Source of the DNA: Lytechinus variegatus
Taxonomy: Eukaryota > Echinodermata > Echinoidea > Temnopleuroida > Toxopneustidae
Length of the DNA: 64,000 bases
Direction of reading: 5' to 3'
Assembly: GCF_018143015.1 (NCBI RefSeq)
Contig: NC_054742.1
Span: forward strand, 19,148,158 to 19,212,157
In this document: in pieces, positions 39,701 through 48,054 of the stretch
Position numbering within the stretch: the first letter of the stretch is position 1
How the letters are laid out: the number at the start of each line of letters is the position of its first letter
Notes under the pieces: model-generated
What the model saw: the letters and a program-made list of their open reading frames with translations, nothing else
What the model was told of the DNA's origin: nothing
Database searches by the model: none
Made by a program: the position numbers and the translations under genes

Positions 39701-41140
39701 CTCGCTGCTGGCGCCCCCCCCCCCCTATTTCAAAATCCTGGATCCGCCCCTGATATCGATGCGCCTAATCTGAAGCGCTTAGATATACAACTCATGTTAT
39801 TAATACTAGAAATTCTTTAAACTTCATAAATCTGCCTAAATACATGTTTACCATGACAATTACATTAACATAAAAGCGTAACCACTCATCCCGAACCATT
39901 CATCATAATTCATCACGGATGCCATCTATCTGTTTGACCATGCTGAACACATTATAAGCCTGTATCTGTTTTTTTACACTGGTAGTAATGACACAGCATA
40001 CATTATCATTCGCATTTCGAATTAGTTTTTCCAGAGTTGCAGGCCTATATTATACTATGGACCTATAGTAGGTCAATGATTATACGGAGGTCAAATTTGG
40101 ACTTTAGACGCATATCAGTCGCAACTAGTGGCTTTGGAATCGGCTTATTGAGATAATACCTGCTATTGACAGTCAATGTGCATGTACAGTGCATTAGGCT
40201 TAATGTTATTTATATAGTCCAAGAAAAAAAATCAACTTTGAATATTACCAATTGCACACTGATTGTCACCTTCAGAATGATGCGAATTAAGTAAATTAAG
40301 TTAACTTCCTTTCTGAATGGTGCAACGTACCAATGTGCACCCCGTGTGACATTGATCTGCACTTTCCAATTTCTAACAAATAATGATAATGATGCAAAAT
40401 TGAACATATTTTTCATCTGTTATTTCTCTAGGCACCAAAAGCCATTATTATTACTGGTGAATTTATTTTGGTAACTTGATAAATCATGCATTGCCGTTCC
40501 TTTATTGATTTAAGATTTACACCGTTTGGGGGATTTGAGAAAGTATAGAAAAATATTACTTTTTTAAATAATTTTATCTTCTTGTCTCAGTACCAGTGAA
40601 GTACATGTTGAATAGATTTTTTTCATTTCGACTCAACATATTACACGAATATGAAATAATAACCGTACAAATCATACAAAACATAGATGGTAGGCTTATA
40701 CTATAGCTATGATAAGACGCTTCACTGAAAATAAAGTAGATCGTCAAGGATGTAACTAAAGTATATGGGCCTAAATAGATAAGTGGGTCCAAAAGTACGA
40801 CGCTTTTCCAAAGTACAGCTTGGGAATACTAACAATAAATATATACTGTAGTACTAGATGGTATGAACCCTTGGCCCTTTTTAAAATCATGTTATATTCA
40901 CAAGGATATTGTGAGAAAAAATACATATTTTTCCGCTTTACAAGGGTATTTTGAGAGAGTCTGAGTAGTAATAATGCCTGAAATATATAGGCTTATCATA
41001 TGAGTCCCCGGCCTCTCTTTGCTCCCTCTATCTCCCCCTCTCCCTCTTCCCTTCCGTCATCTCTTACCCCAGTCTCTTACCTCTGGTTCTGCAGGCGTAA
41101 AGGCAGGATTGATGGCTGTAAATGTCCCTTCTGTCGACAT
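12711..41140 (-). CDS. SLC23-family nucleobase/ascorbate transporter
   Basis: A complete reconstruction from 14 exons: 41140-41081, 23536-23318, 22700-22543, 20920-20832, 19831-19779, 18782-18601, 18130-18010, 17504-17348, 16534-16281, 15876-15747, 15536-15393, 14710-14615, 14144-13887 and 12748-12711. The total is 1959 nt, or 652 residues plus stop; every phase closes, and vertebrate members are about 600-650 residues. Family marks are the QH pair at 93-94 in the first membrane segment, LPIVQGGTF at 147-155, [13 protein letters not shown] from 372, [12 protein letters not shown] at 386-397, and the NAT signature [10 protein letters not shown] at 422-431. [15 protein letters not shown] and [14 protein letters not shown] are also characteristic. 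Members are polytopic carriers moving ascorbate or nucleobases, usually with Na+. The signature begins with Glu where vertebrate ascorbate carriers have Pro, so the substrate may be a nucleobase. N-A-T at 177-179 is a possible glycosylation site. The N- and C-terminal residues are hydrophilic and cytosolic by family topology. Confidence 0.95.
13887..14144 (-). CDS. SLC23 exon 13 (C-terminal tail)
   Basis: It encodes [15 protein letters not shown], an acidic run ([10 protein letters not shown]), [20 protein letters not shown] and SPTFKGI, then a basic [12 protein letters not shown]. The GTGAGT donor at 13886 lies inside an ORF that stays open to 13741, so an unspliced alternative tail is possible. 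Confidence 0.9.
14615..14710 (-). CDS. SLC23 exon 12
   Basis: It encodes [20 protein letters not shown] and FFLDNTVPG, the last membrane segment and its conserved end. The donor is GTAAGT. Confidence 0.96.
15393..15536 (-). CDS. SLC23 exon 11
   Basis: It encodes [20 protein letters not shown] and [33 protein letters not shown] is strongly diagnostic for metazoan SLC23 proteins. It ends INTG at GTACAC. Confidence 0.97.
15747..15876 (-). CDS. SLC23 exon 10
   Basis: It encodes [20 protein letters not shown] and [25 protein letters not shown] is a conserved family string. It ends in phase 1 at GTAAAT. Confidence 0.96.
16281..16534 (-). CDS. SLC23 exon 9 (substrate-site exon)
   Basis: It covers residues 347-431 and carries both substrate-site motifs: [13 protein letters not shown] (E372) and the NAT signature [10 protein letters not shown] (E422). 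The chosen acceptor places GTCAG in the exon, giving PGQWGVP and closing the frame; the nearby alternative AG would not. Confidence 0.97.
16650..16803. mobile_element. Foldback MITE-like element
   Basis: Arms 16691-16716 and 16757-16782 are reverse complements with one mismatch (core TTAAGAACGACTGGTGATCC), with weaker outer matches. It sits between SLC23 exons 8 and 9. Confidence 0.85.
17348..17504 (-). CDS. SLC23 exon 8
   Basis: It encodes [20 protein letters not shown] and [15 protein letters not shown], ending at PWFDFPYP with the next Gly split. The block aligns without gaps to remembered SLC23 sequences. Confidence 0.96.
18010..18130 (-). CDS. SLC23 exon 7
   Basis: It encodes [20 protein letters not shown] and a cytosolic basic loop ([18 protein letters not shown]). 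The donor GTAAGT is in phase 0. Confidence 0.94.
18601..18782 (-). CDS. SLC23 exon 6
   Basis: It encodes [20 protein letters not shown] through [19 protein letters not shown], two membrane segments typical of the family, ending in VHWGIAWM with the Met codon split. Confidence 0.96.
18810..19194 (-). mobile_element. Likely 3' tail of a LINE remnant
   Basis: AT-rich sequence running away from the reverse-transcriptase C-terminal fragment at 19195-19376, ending in TTCATTTATTTCAAATTCC, like the simple-repeat tails of related fragments at 32900, 52700 and 63170. The assignment is inferred from position. Confidence 0.4.
19195..19376 (-). pseudogene. LINE ORF2 C-terminal fragment
   Basis: Minus-strand translation gives [15 protein letters not shown], then after a frameshift [20 protein letters not shown] and KLKKYLLTS with TAA at 19195-19197. 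The order (RN...Y, WNSL..EIR, L..FKRKLK.YLL, stop) is the usual end of non-LTR retrotransposon ORF2 in CR1/L2-like clades. It lies in the intron between SLC23 exons 5 and 6, in the gene's orientation. The frameshift means it is dead. Confidence 0.75.
19779..19831 (-). CDS. SLC23 exon 5
   Basis: A 53-nt exon encoding [18 protein letters not shown], a hydrophilic extracellular-loop-like segment with an N-A-T sequon. It ends in phase 0 at GTAAGG. Confidence 0.93.
20832..20920 (-). CDS. SLC23 exon 4
   Basis: It encodes [18 protein letters not shown], a near-invariant stretch of this family, then [11 protein letters not shown]. The donor is GTAGGA. Confidence 0.96.
21820..21960. repeat. Possible solo end of an inverted-repeat element
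   Basis: AAAGGGAAAGTTCACCCTG followed by A-rich sequence resembles the terminal repeats of other elements here (compare 51077-51643). No matching right end was found nearby. Confidence 0.3.
22543..22700 (-). CDS. SLC23 exon 3
   Basis: It begins [19 protein letters not shown], completing the QH motif, and ends LLQSTFGVR with the Arg codon split. The acceptor is CTCTTCCAG and the donor GTAAAT. Confidence 0.96.
23318..23536 (-). CDS. SLC23 exon 2
   Basis: It encodes 73 codons from [20 protein letters not shown] to the first membrane segment, ending [24 protein letters not shown] is the classic start of the SLC23 membrane domain. It is phase 0 on both sides. Confidence 0.95.
24480..25011. mobile_element. 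532-bp element with G/C-capped inverted ends and 8-bp TSD
   Basis: The ends are CCCGGGGGG...GCACTC and GAGTGCCCC...CCGGG. The octamer GGTGAGAT lies immediately outside on both sides (24472-24479 and 25012-25019), a clean target-site duplication. The interior is more GC-rich than its surroundings and repeats a CCTTGGARCGG-like motif about six times. ORFs inside (up to 110 codons) overlap on both strands and look like by-products. An 8-bp duplication suits hAT-type transposase. Confidence 0.85.
28873..28926 (-). CDS. Candidate alternative first exon of the SLC23 gene
   Basis: ATGATG begins an 18-codon ORF ([18 protein letters not shown]) ending exactly at a GTGAGA donor in phase 0, the phase needed to join exon 2. 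It lies in intron 1. Short phase-0 ATG-to-donor stretches also arise by chance, so this is only a candidate. Confidence 0.35.
30349..30530 (+). mobile_element. Pol-III-type SINE
   Basis: It begins GGGCGTTGTGGCGTGCGCC followed by TGTAATCC, with an A-box-like TGGCGTGCGCC at 30357-30367. A good B box GGTTCGAGCCC lies at 30414-30424, about 46 nt downstream, as in tRNA-type promoters. The 3' end runs into a CA-rich simple repeat. It lies in SLC23 intron 1, antisense to the gene. The head looks like 7SL/Alu and the B box like tRNA. Confidence 0.75.
31378..31416 (-). CDS. Second candidate alternative first exon of the SLC23 gene
   Basis: ATG opens 13 codons ([13 protein letters not shown]) followed by a full-consensus GTAAGT donor in phase 0, again compatible with exon 2. 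It resembles exon 1 in length and hydrophilicity only. Confidence 0.3.
32470..32862 (-). mobile_element. MITE-like element, copy 1 of a two-copy family
   Basis: Its reverse complement shares long stretches with 56276-56669, including CCAACCAATAAAATCT and TTTCAAAGAAATTGTAATAA. The two copies have almost the same length (about 393 bp). It carries an internal inverted repeat built on ATATGAAGGTTCCAA. Confidence 0.75.
32900..33020 (-). repeat. Possible LINE 3' tail fragment
   Basis: TTCATTTTCAATTCAATTTG followed by an A/C-rich run resembles the tails at 18810, 52700 and 63170. No coding sequence remains. Confidence 0.3.
33316..33480. mobile_element. 165-bp foldback element, TACCATGGTCACATTTG family
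   Basis: Arms 33316-33375 and 33421-33480 are reverse complements over 60 bp with about three mismatches. They carry TACCATGGTCACATTTG at the tip and GTACGGCGAGTCGAAAAC inside. The loop is 45 bp. The tips match those of the larger element at 48055-49877. Confidence 0.93.
36640..37140. mobile_element. Diverged copy of the 51077-51643 element
   Basis: It shares CATCCGATTT..GATGAAA.TTT and AGTGTTATGCT with 51077-51643, and contains an inverted copy of the GCACACCCTGGTCCATATGC segment. A 109-codon ORF here (36898-37227, minus) is judged a by-product. Confidence 0.6.
37341..37500. mobile_element. Palindromic MITE, GTTTCATGAAAG family, copy 1
   Basis: GGGGAGAGTTTCATGGAAGG opens it; TCGTTTTATCCGAC and ACTTGTCGGACAAAAAT follow, with an internal GGTTACTATAGTAACC palindrome. 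The right end is decayed. Confidence 0.75.
39368..39752. mobile_element. AGTGGCGGATCCAG element
   Basis: Inverted ends AGTGGCGGATCCAG and CTGGATCCGCCCCTG bound 385 bp with G/C runs just inside each end. ATATC lies next to both ends but is too short to call a duplication. Confidence 0.75.
41081..41140 (-). CDS. SLC23 exon 1 (start codon)
   Basis: ATG at 41140-41138 opens [20 protein letters not shown], with a GTAAGA donor in phase 0. It fits directly onto exon 2 after a 17.5-kb intron. Other first exons are possible (see 28873 and 31378). Confidence 0.75.
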
Positions 41141-41708
41141 TGTAGTAGACAATAATTAAATCATACACCATGTACAGGAATATACTCTTTTCTAAAAATA
41201 ATAAAATCTTCAGAACAATGGGAGTCTCGAATCCATTCACCAGTGAAGGGCCAACGAAGGATCAACTATACCACTGGAGACTATACACTACACCCTCTGT
41301 GTCAAAGTCTAAAATGAATCGTTTGAGCGGGGATATGCAATCCCTGGTTTGAGTGCACTTCGAACTAAAATGTTTCGACCTCGGAAATCGAACGCGCATG
41401 TTTGCAAGTGGTGTACCACACATCGGATTTGAGAGGATCGAGAGGAAATAGGAGATGGGTGGCGGCTCCCGATTTCAGAAAAAGGGAAAACCGGAATTAC
41501 AAAGACCACTTTACCAGATATGAGAGTGCAAACAATGTTACGATGAACAATATAATTAGGACATTGATAAAATGTGAAACTATGAAAATAATAGTGGTAA
41601 AATACACATTTACAATATACATATGAAGTTTGTTCTGAGACCATGCATGACTCTTCATCAAAGCTCCACCACATCTTGCCTCCGCGAGGTAAACAATACT
41701 AGATAGCC

Positions 41709-41960
41709 AGTGGCGGATCCAAGGAGGGGGGGGGGACAAAGCCGGTCCGTGCCCCCCAAAAAAAATTTGTAGTGCAAATGTACCATTTTTACCCAAGTGT
41801 GCTCCCCCTTTTGAAAGTGAGGACCTTTTTTTCTCCCTTTGCTTTTCCAATTTTTTGCGGACAAAATAACCTAAGACTTTAGGTGTAACATTTTTTTTGC
41901 TTGTCAAATTTTCATCGGGAAAATGTGCTCCCCCCTTTGGAAAATCCTAGATCTGCCCTT
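41709..41960. mobile_element. AGTGGCGGATCCA element, second copy
   Basis: It starts AGTGGCGGATCCAAGG plus a G-run and ends AATCCTAGATCTGCCCTTG, so the right end is diverged. The interior shares AAAATGTGCTCCCCC-type strings with other members. Confidence 0.65.
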
Positions 41961-42539
41961 GCTAGGAAAACTGGCAAATTTGTGAACATGAGGAGCAGGA
42001 CTGAAAGACACAGAAACAGTCATAATCCCTATCTTACACGCCTGTTGTAAATCCATTTTAATGTATTATTTTGTAATTTTGTGTAGGAATTTTTTTGTAA
42101 ATAACTTTTTAGTAATTAGTTGTCCCATGCATGTATAAATTGTACGTACCCCTCCAGACTCTTGATGTAAAACAATTAATCACCACAATGTTTATTGTTA
42201 ACTCAAATTACAGATTTGCCACTATTTTTTTAAATGTCTCTCCAATCTTATGAATTTATATTATATTATTCACCCGATTATTAAACTACAATCTCTGACA
42301 CTATTTTTTCTCCACATTACTTTCAATTAAGACTCATCAGCGTGGTTCTTTTAATTTTTACCATATTCTTTCTTGATTTGCATATTGACTTCAAATGTGT
42401 TTGCATAACATGTATGATTTATGTGCTTTTGATTTTTTGTTTCACTTTTCATTACATTCTTCTTCTACTTCCGGCTTTCAGAGTAATCACCCTATATGCA
42501 CTTTCTTTAACTTCTTTACCTAGCTGTCTATACCTGCCC

Positions 42540-42980
42540 ATAAAAACAAATCAGTCAAAAAAATGACTAGCTAATAGGGTCAGCTGGGTGCAACTGCTAT
42601 TTTAGTAATATTTGACTATTTTCTAATCGTATTTTACTAGAACAGAGTTATTTCTAATTATGTCAGAAATGTGACGAGCATGTATGTTGCACCCAGCTGA
42701 CTATTATACTTGTATAGTCATTTTGACAGATTTGTTTTTAAGAGTGCGCCTCTTGTGTTACACTCTAAAAACAAATAAGTGAAAATGACTAGATAATAGG
42801 GTCAGCTGGGTGCAACTAGTCATGACTATTTTCTAATTGTATTTTATTAGAACATAGGCCTAGTTATTTCTAACTAAAATATATGTCAGAAATGTGACGA
42901 GCATATCAGTTGCACCCAGCTGACAACTTGTATGGTCAATTTGACTGATTTTTTTTTAAGAGTGCGCTTTTTGTGTTACC
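42540..42980. mobile_element. Tandemly doubled MITE (two ~218-bp units)
   Basis: Units 42540-42758 and 42761-42980 share GGGTCAGCTGGGTGCAACT, GTCAGAAATGTGACGAGCAT and GTTGCACCCAGCTGAC. Each unit is palindromic, with CACTCTAAAAACAAAT-type left ends and an ATTTGTTTTTAAGAGTG right end. Confidence 0.85.
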
Positions 42981-43646
42981 TGTCACTAATAATGTTTTCT
43001 TCATTTCTTTCTTTCTCCTTCCTTTGTTAATAATCTTTGGTCATGTTTTGAAGATGTTATGATTGTTATACATGTATATTGATTCACATGTTGTATTTTA
43101 TTATATAATGTAAATTTCAACTCAATTCAGCTTTGGGTTCGATCCATGTGATACCTTTTCAAATTCGAAGGTTCATCCAGGTAGTGGACTCTTCTATCTA
43201 CCATTGATGTGAATATAATCTACAACATAACTGATTATAATTTTGATATAAAAACATGTGCATTTTTTGTTTCAAATGACATCATCAACCGCAAAGTATT
43301 ATGGCAAAAGCACTAGAACGATTGTAACGTTTGATATATTTGCATCTATAGAGGGAAAAGTAATACAACATATAGCGTTTCGTATATACCAGCCACCTTC
43401 AATAAGTATTTAGAGTTTAATTGTTTGCCTCTCTTACTTAATCGTGAGCAAATGTTATTGATTTCATATTTTAAGCAGTAACCCTTGAAAAACATGACAA
43501 AGAAGAAGGAATATACTATTTTTGCCCTTCATTTATACAGAGCGGGATTTAAAATTAATATTCAATGGAAAATATTATGATATAATATCATGTTCTCTGT
43601 TACTTTCATTATTTTATTTACGCTTATGAATTGAAGTACAGACAGC

Positions 43647-43864
43647 CAGGGGCAGATCCAGGATTTTCCAAAAGGGGCACATTTTTTCGGAGGGCAAATT
43701 TGACAAGCCCCCCCCCCCAAAAAAAAAAAGGTCTTCACTTTGAAAAGAGAGGGCACATTTCTGTTTCAATGGCATTTTTACATTACAAATTCTAATTTTG
43801 CTTCTAAAGGGGGAGGTACGGGCCAGCCGTGCCCCCCCCCCTCCCCTCCCTGAATCCGCTAGCG
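43647..43864. mobile_element. 218-bp element with 8-bp TSD
   Basis: It is bounded by CAGGGGCAGATCCAGG and CCTGAATCCGCTAG-like ends. CAGACAGC lies directly outside both ends (43639-43646 and 43865-43872). It is the same end family as 39368 and 41709; the duplication defines its limits. Confidence 0.82.
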
Positions 43865-44275
43865 CAGACAGCATTATAGAAGAGTTTGTGGTCTATATCC
43901 CTTATACAAGTCAGTCAAAATATCGAGAGAGATGAGGAGGGGGGGGGTCTCACTTCATAACAAATATAGCGTCCTCATACGAATGCATTCTATTGAATGG
44001 AGGTCAATGGTTCCCCAAATGTAGCAAAATCTTGATTTATTGAGAGAGATACCAGGATCTGATAGCGTCTCTAAAAGGAATCAATAGAACGATTTCTTTC
44101 TGAAGTAAACTGGTCCAGATCTCAACAAAAGAAAGAAATTCTATAAAGTGACATGAACATAAAGGCTGGTTATGGGGAAGTGTAACTTTATCTATCATGG
44201 GAAGTGTAACTTTAGCTATCACAAGCAAGCATTTTCCGGACTCGCTTGTGATTAGGACCAGCTCCATGACATGGT

Positions 44276-44425
44276 CCCCATTTCATAAAAAGTTTATATT
44301 ATACCGATATTATAGCAACTCTTGCTGGAATGTCAATTGCATGACAACAGTGAAAATTCTGCTTTTTGAATTGACTCTTCCAATGAAAACTTACATTTTA
44401 GCAAGCTTCTTTTTATGAAATGGGG
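44276..44425. mobile_element. MITE with CCCCATTTCATAAAAAG ends
   Basis: Terminal inverted repeats CCCCATTTCATAAAAAG and CTTTTTATGAAATGGGG bound 150 bp that include TATTATACCGATATTATAGC. Confidence 0.8.
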
Positions 44426-44718
44426 CGCATGAGCTGCGATATTATGGGGAAGGGGACGAGACAGTGTAGATTGCCACCCCTATAATCTCTTTCGAGAGGC
44501 CGGAGAGTTGTGTGATAGAGTAAAGCAACCTAGCTGAAAATGCATGAGTAAAGAAAAGTGAAAGGAAATTCAAATTTGGCCATTAGTCCATGCACTCTCT
44601 TGGCTAGCTTTCATGTGAAAGGTATCAGTTTTTATTTCGCTTTAAAAAAATAAGGTTATTCCTCTCAAATCTCCTTTATTTTGGGAGCTATAACCATCAA
44701 GCTATAACTTGTCAACCT

Positions 44719-44881
44719 GGGGAGCGTTTCATGAAAGTACTTGTCGGACGTTTTATCCGACAAGTCCTGTTTTATCCGACAGTTACCATGGTAACACTGC
44801 CTCTCTCTCAGCCAATCAAAATCAAGGAAAGATGTCAGATCTGACAACTTGTCGGACAAAAATGTTGATGAAACGCTCCCC
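44719..44881. mobile_element. Palindromic MITE, GTTTCATGAAAG family, copy 2
   Basis: The best preserved copy: ends GGGGAGCGTTTCAT and ATGAAACGCTCCCC match exactly, with ACTTGTCGGAC arms and an internal GTTACCATGGTAAC palindrome. Confidence 0.92.
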
Positions 44882-45966
44882 TGATTTCCAGGGCCATGAT
44901 TATGTCATGCTACTTTACTTCATTGATAGCAACATTATCATAATTGAATATTATGCTGATTTCTAAGATTAATGTTAGTTTTAGATATTACTGGTGATGA
45001 GTTACAAGGTACAACATAATTACTTGGGGAGATAATCATTAAATCATATTAAGATAACCATTGTATACCGAAATAAATGTAAAGGGCAGACTTTTTGGTT
45101 TGATATTAATTAATGCATGGTATTTTGAAAAATGATTTTGTGCCTTAATTGGTCAAAGGAATTTTTACAGTTAGGTAAATAATGACAATGTTTAACGTAA
45201 TTCTAGTCTGATTCATATTATGTCTTGACAATGTCATTTTAACACGAATTGGCTCTTGTCTTCGATAGTTCTCATGCACTTAAATGAAGTAAATATTAGG
45301 CCAACTATGTTTATTTTTTTCCTTTTCACAGTGACCCATTTCTCACCTATTCAATGATGATTCGCATTTACAGGAAAAACATGAATTCACTCTCATATTG
45401 ACTTTTATTTTCAATAGGTGCCAGTGAACGCACCGTGACCGTTAAAGGCCCACGCATAGTCTTACTGAAAATAATCAAGCTCCAAATATATATTTGATGG
45501 AAACTTGCAAGTATATTATATATATTAGTTGATTGTGGTTTGATCGGTCTATGGATTGATAAACTTGACTACCGCTCTGGAAAATGTCCTCTAATTGGGA
45601 GGTCATTCCCACGCCCCTTTTATTGTTTCTGATCTAAAAACAAATCAATATCTAGAACATCAGTCTCTTTTACAGCCATAAAAGCAAGTCATCCCAAATA
45701 CAAAATAAATAATCAGATTGGAAGTTGCTGTCTCTTGGAGTGGTGTTAGCGAAGGTCTCCAAAAGATTCTGATTTGTTTTTGATTGACACATTTTATAAA
45801 GCTTATTGACTATTTTGATGATAATATAGCCATAATTTGTCATTTTTGTGTCAATAAACAGAAGTTTTGTGCACCTTCATTAGACCGAGGATAATCTTTT
45901 TTTTTATTGTGCGTCATACAGTATTTTATTCTTTCTCTTGCTTTACTGACGCCTATAATAGTATAC

Positions 45967-46140
45967 TGGCCGTGGATCCGGGGGGGAGCAAAGCCGGCCC
46001 GAGTGCGGCCCCTTGAGAGGCACAAATGTCGTTAAAATAGAAGTGTGCCCCCCCCCCGAAAGTGAAGACCTTTTTTCGTATCTGCTTGTCAAACTTTTTC
46101 AATGACGAAATGTCCTGTACGGGCATTTAAAGTTCAGCTA
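45967..46140. repeat. Fragment of a GGATCCGGGGGG-type element
   Basis: GGCCGTGGATCCGGGGGGGA followed by GTGTGCCCCCCC and GTGAAGACCTTTTTTCG resembles the interiors at 41709 and 43647. No right end was found. Confidence 0.45.
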
Positions 46141-46194
46141 TAATTATAATCGATTTAAAAAAATGTTTGAATGCATACAATAGTCAGAAGAGGG

Positions 46195-46341
46195 TTAGTC
46201 TAGATCTGGACGTTCGTGGTTATTTGTTTGGAAAACCCTGCACGCATTCACCGCACACATAATATACCCGCCCGACTTTCACCTAGGTGAATGTGTGCAG
46301 GGTTTTCCAAACAAATAACCACGAACGTCCAGATCTAGACT
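46195..46341. mobile_element. Near-perfect foldback element with 9-bp TSD
   Basis: Arms 46196-46252 and 46286-46342 are reverse complements over about 57 bp with one or two mismatches (core AGTCTAGATCTGGACGTTCG). AGAAGAGGG lies at 46186-46194 and again at 46342-46350. The near-identical arms suggest recent insertion, and a 9-bp duplication suits Mutator-like transposases. Confidence 0.9.
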
Positions 46342-46736
46342 AGAAGAGGGTAGATGTTGGGGTCCATGATTTCAGAAATGGGGAGGGTGACAATCCACAC
46401 GATGAACTGACCCATAGAGACCCATTTTTTATAATTAGATCAAAATGATATTCGAGAGATGATACAAGGCCCTTATGCCAATCCCCCGTGAAGAATGAAT
46501 ATCTAATTTTCAATTTGATTTCCTGGAATTTGTTCGACGATACTTTTGAATACTATGTGTGATACAAATAATTCATGCATTATGCATTTTAGGCCTACAT
46601 TATTTTGATTCCCTATAATAATCAATTTGTTTCGTTCTTACTTATTTTTCTCTTTTTTTCTTTTGGGGGGAGCGGGGTAAAGTAAATTTTAGTAGTTTTG
46701 TGAGTGCGTTTGTGTGTGTATGTGGAGGTGGGCATG

Positions 46737-47812
46737 CGCGGATCCAGGAGGGGGCCGAGCCGGCCCCCCCCCCTATTTTTTGACAACCTGCAGAAAAAGT
46801 GTACTCTTTAACTTGATAGAAACTACGAAAAACAGATAGAAAAGTAAGAAAGAGGTATTATAACCATGATATGTAATTTACATGCAGCCTCGTAACGGCC
46901 AGCCCGACCCCGAAAGGAAACCAAAAAACGGTAAGGGGAAGAATGGGAAAATAGACTTTATATAAAAAAAAAATCGATCGCGCTTCGCGCTCGCATTGTC
47001 TGTGTAATGAATCCCACTTAAGAGGGTTAAATGACACTTAATATATCCAGTTCTTATATCAATTTGCTCACAATGTTTTAGCTCGCACATCAAGCTTTAA
47101 TTATTTTGTTTGATTTACACAAATTGTTATATCAAAATTTTCAGGCTCGCACTGCGCGCTCGCATTGTTTGATTTGTGAGATACCTATCCTCTTTGGAAA
47201 TTCTTTCAAAAATTTGTCAAAATGCCCCTTTATCTGTTTATCATGTCAGTATATCAAAAAAATAAGCTCGTGCTTCGCGCTCGCATTTAATTGTTTGAGA
47301 CACACAGCTTGTTCTTTATTTAAATAAAAACGCGCTTAGACTGTCCAGTTTTCAGGTAGGAATATAAAAAATTTTGAGCTCGCACACATTATTTAATTGG
47401 TGATACTTGTATCCTCTTCATTAATCACTAAAAACAGTCCTAATTGAGTCCCTTTTCACGTTACTATAATAAAATTTCGGCTCGCGCATCGCGCTCGCAT
47501 TGTTTACTTGGATACTTATCTTTGTTCATGATTATAAAAACTGCTCAGAATCTTCAGCTCTTAGGACATAAAATATCAAAGAATTTTAGCTCGCGCTTCG
47601 CGCTCGCATTATATATAAAGACCACATGAGATACCTTATCTTGTTTATAACAATAACAACTAACTTATACTTAAAACTTCAGTCTTTTTATAGGACTACC
47701 CCCTGAAAAACCAACAAAAAAATCAGATTATAGCGGCCAATCGAGAAAAAATTTGATGAAAATATTTTTCTCCCCCCCCCCATTGGCGAAAGCTGGATCC
47801 TCCCCTAGTGGG
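46737..47812. mobile_element. Composite element containing a tandem array
   Basis: GCGCGGATCCAGGAGGGGG on the left and AGCTGGATCCTCCCC on the right resemble the GGCGGATCCAG family ends. The interior is mostly the array at 46970-47620. Limits are less certain because no target duplication was seen. Confidence 0.55.
46970..47620. repeat. Tandem array with TCGCGCTTCGCGCTCGCA cores
   Basis: GC-rich cores near 46975, 47147, 47267, 47480 and 47590, plus a degraded one near 47380, are spaced about 100-170 bp apart by AT-rich spacers. Each core is a run of overlapping GCGC/TCGC words. A single related core lies at 49141-49160. Confidence 0.8.
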
Positions 47813-48054
47813 TCCATCTCCTTGTAAACTTTGAGGTCTATTTTCCTAAATAAAGTCGGCAAGTTGAGATATCACAAACAAATATATATTTTATTATTAT
47901 CAGAAGAAAATTGGACATATTAGGCTTTTCTTTTTTCATTTTCAAATGGAAATGTATATCTGTGTGTTATACTTTATGTGCGACATGCAGTCACTGGTGT
48001 AAATTTCGAGGGGTGGTATACCTGGGGGTGGTAGCCTATTGATAAAACCAATGA

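Larger units (their letters stand above)
23537..41080 (-). other. SLC23 intron 1 (17.5 kb)
   Basis: No other gene was recognised. Apart from the elements listed separately it is AT-rich single-copy-looking sequence with homopolymer runs. The stretches 25020-28860, 34500-36590 and 37510-39360 contain nothing I can name beyond scattered ORF noise. Confidence 0.6.

Noticed and set aside
46970..47620. CRISPR-like array of regularly spaced GC-rich repeats
   Set aside because: Spacing varies from about 100 to 170 bp, the cores are degenerate, the spacers are repeat-derived, and the DNA is animal.
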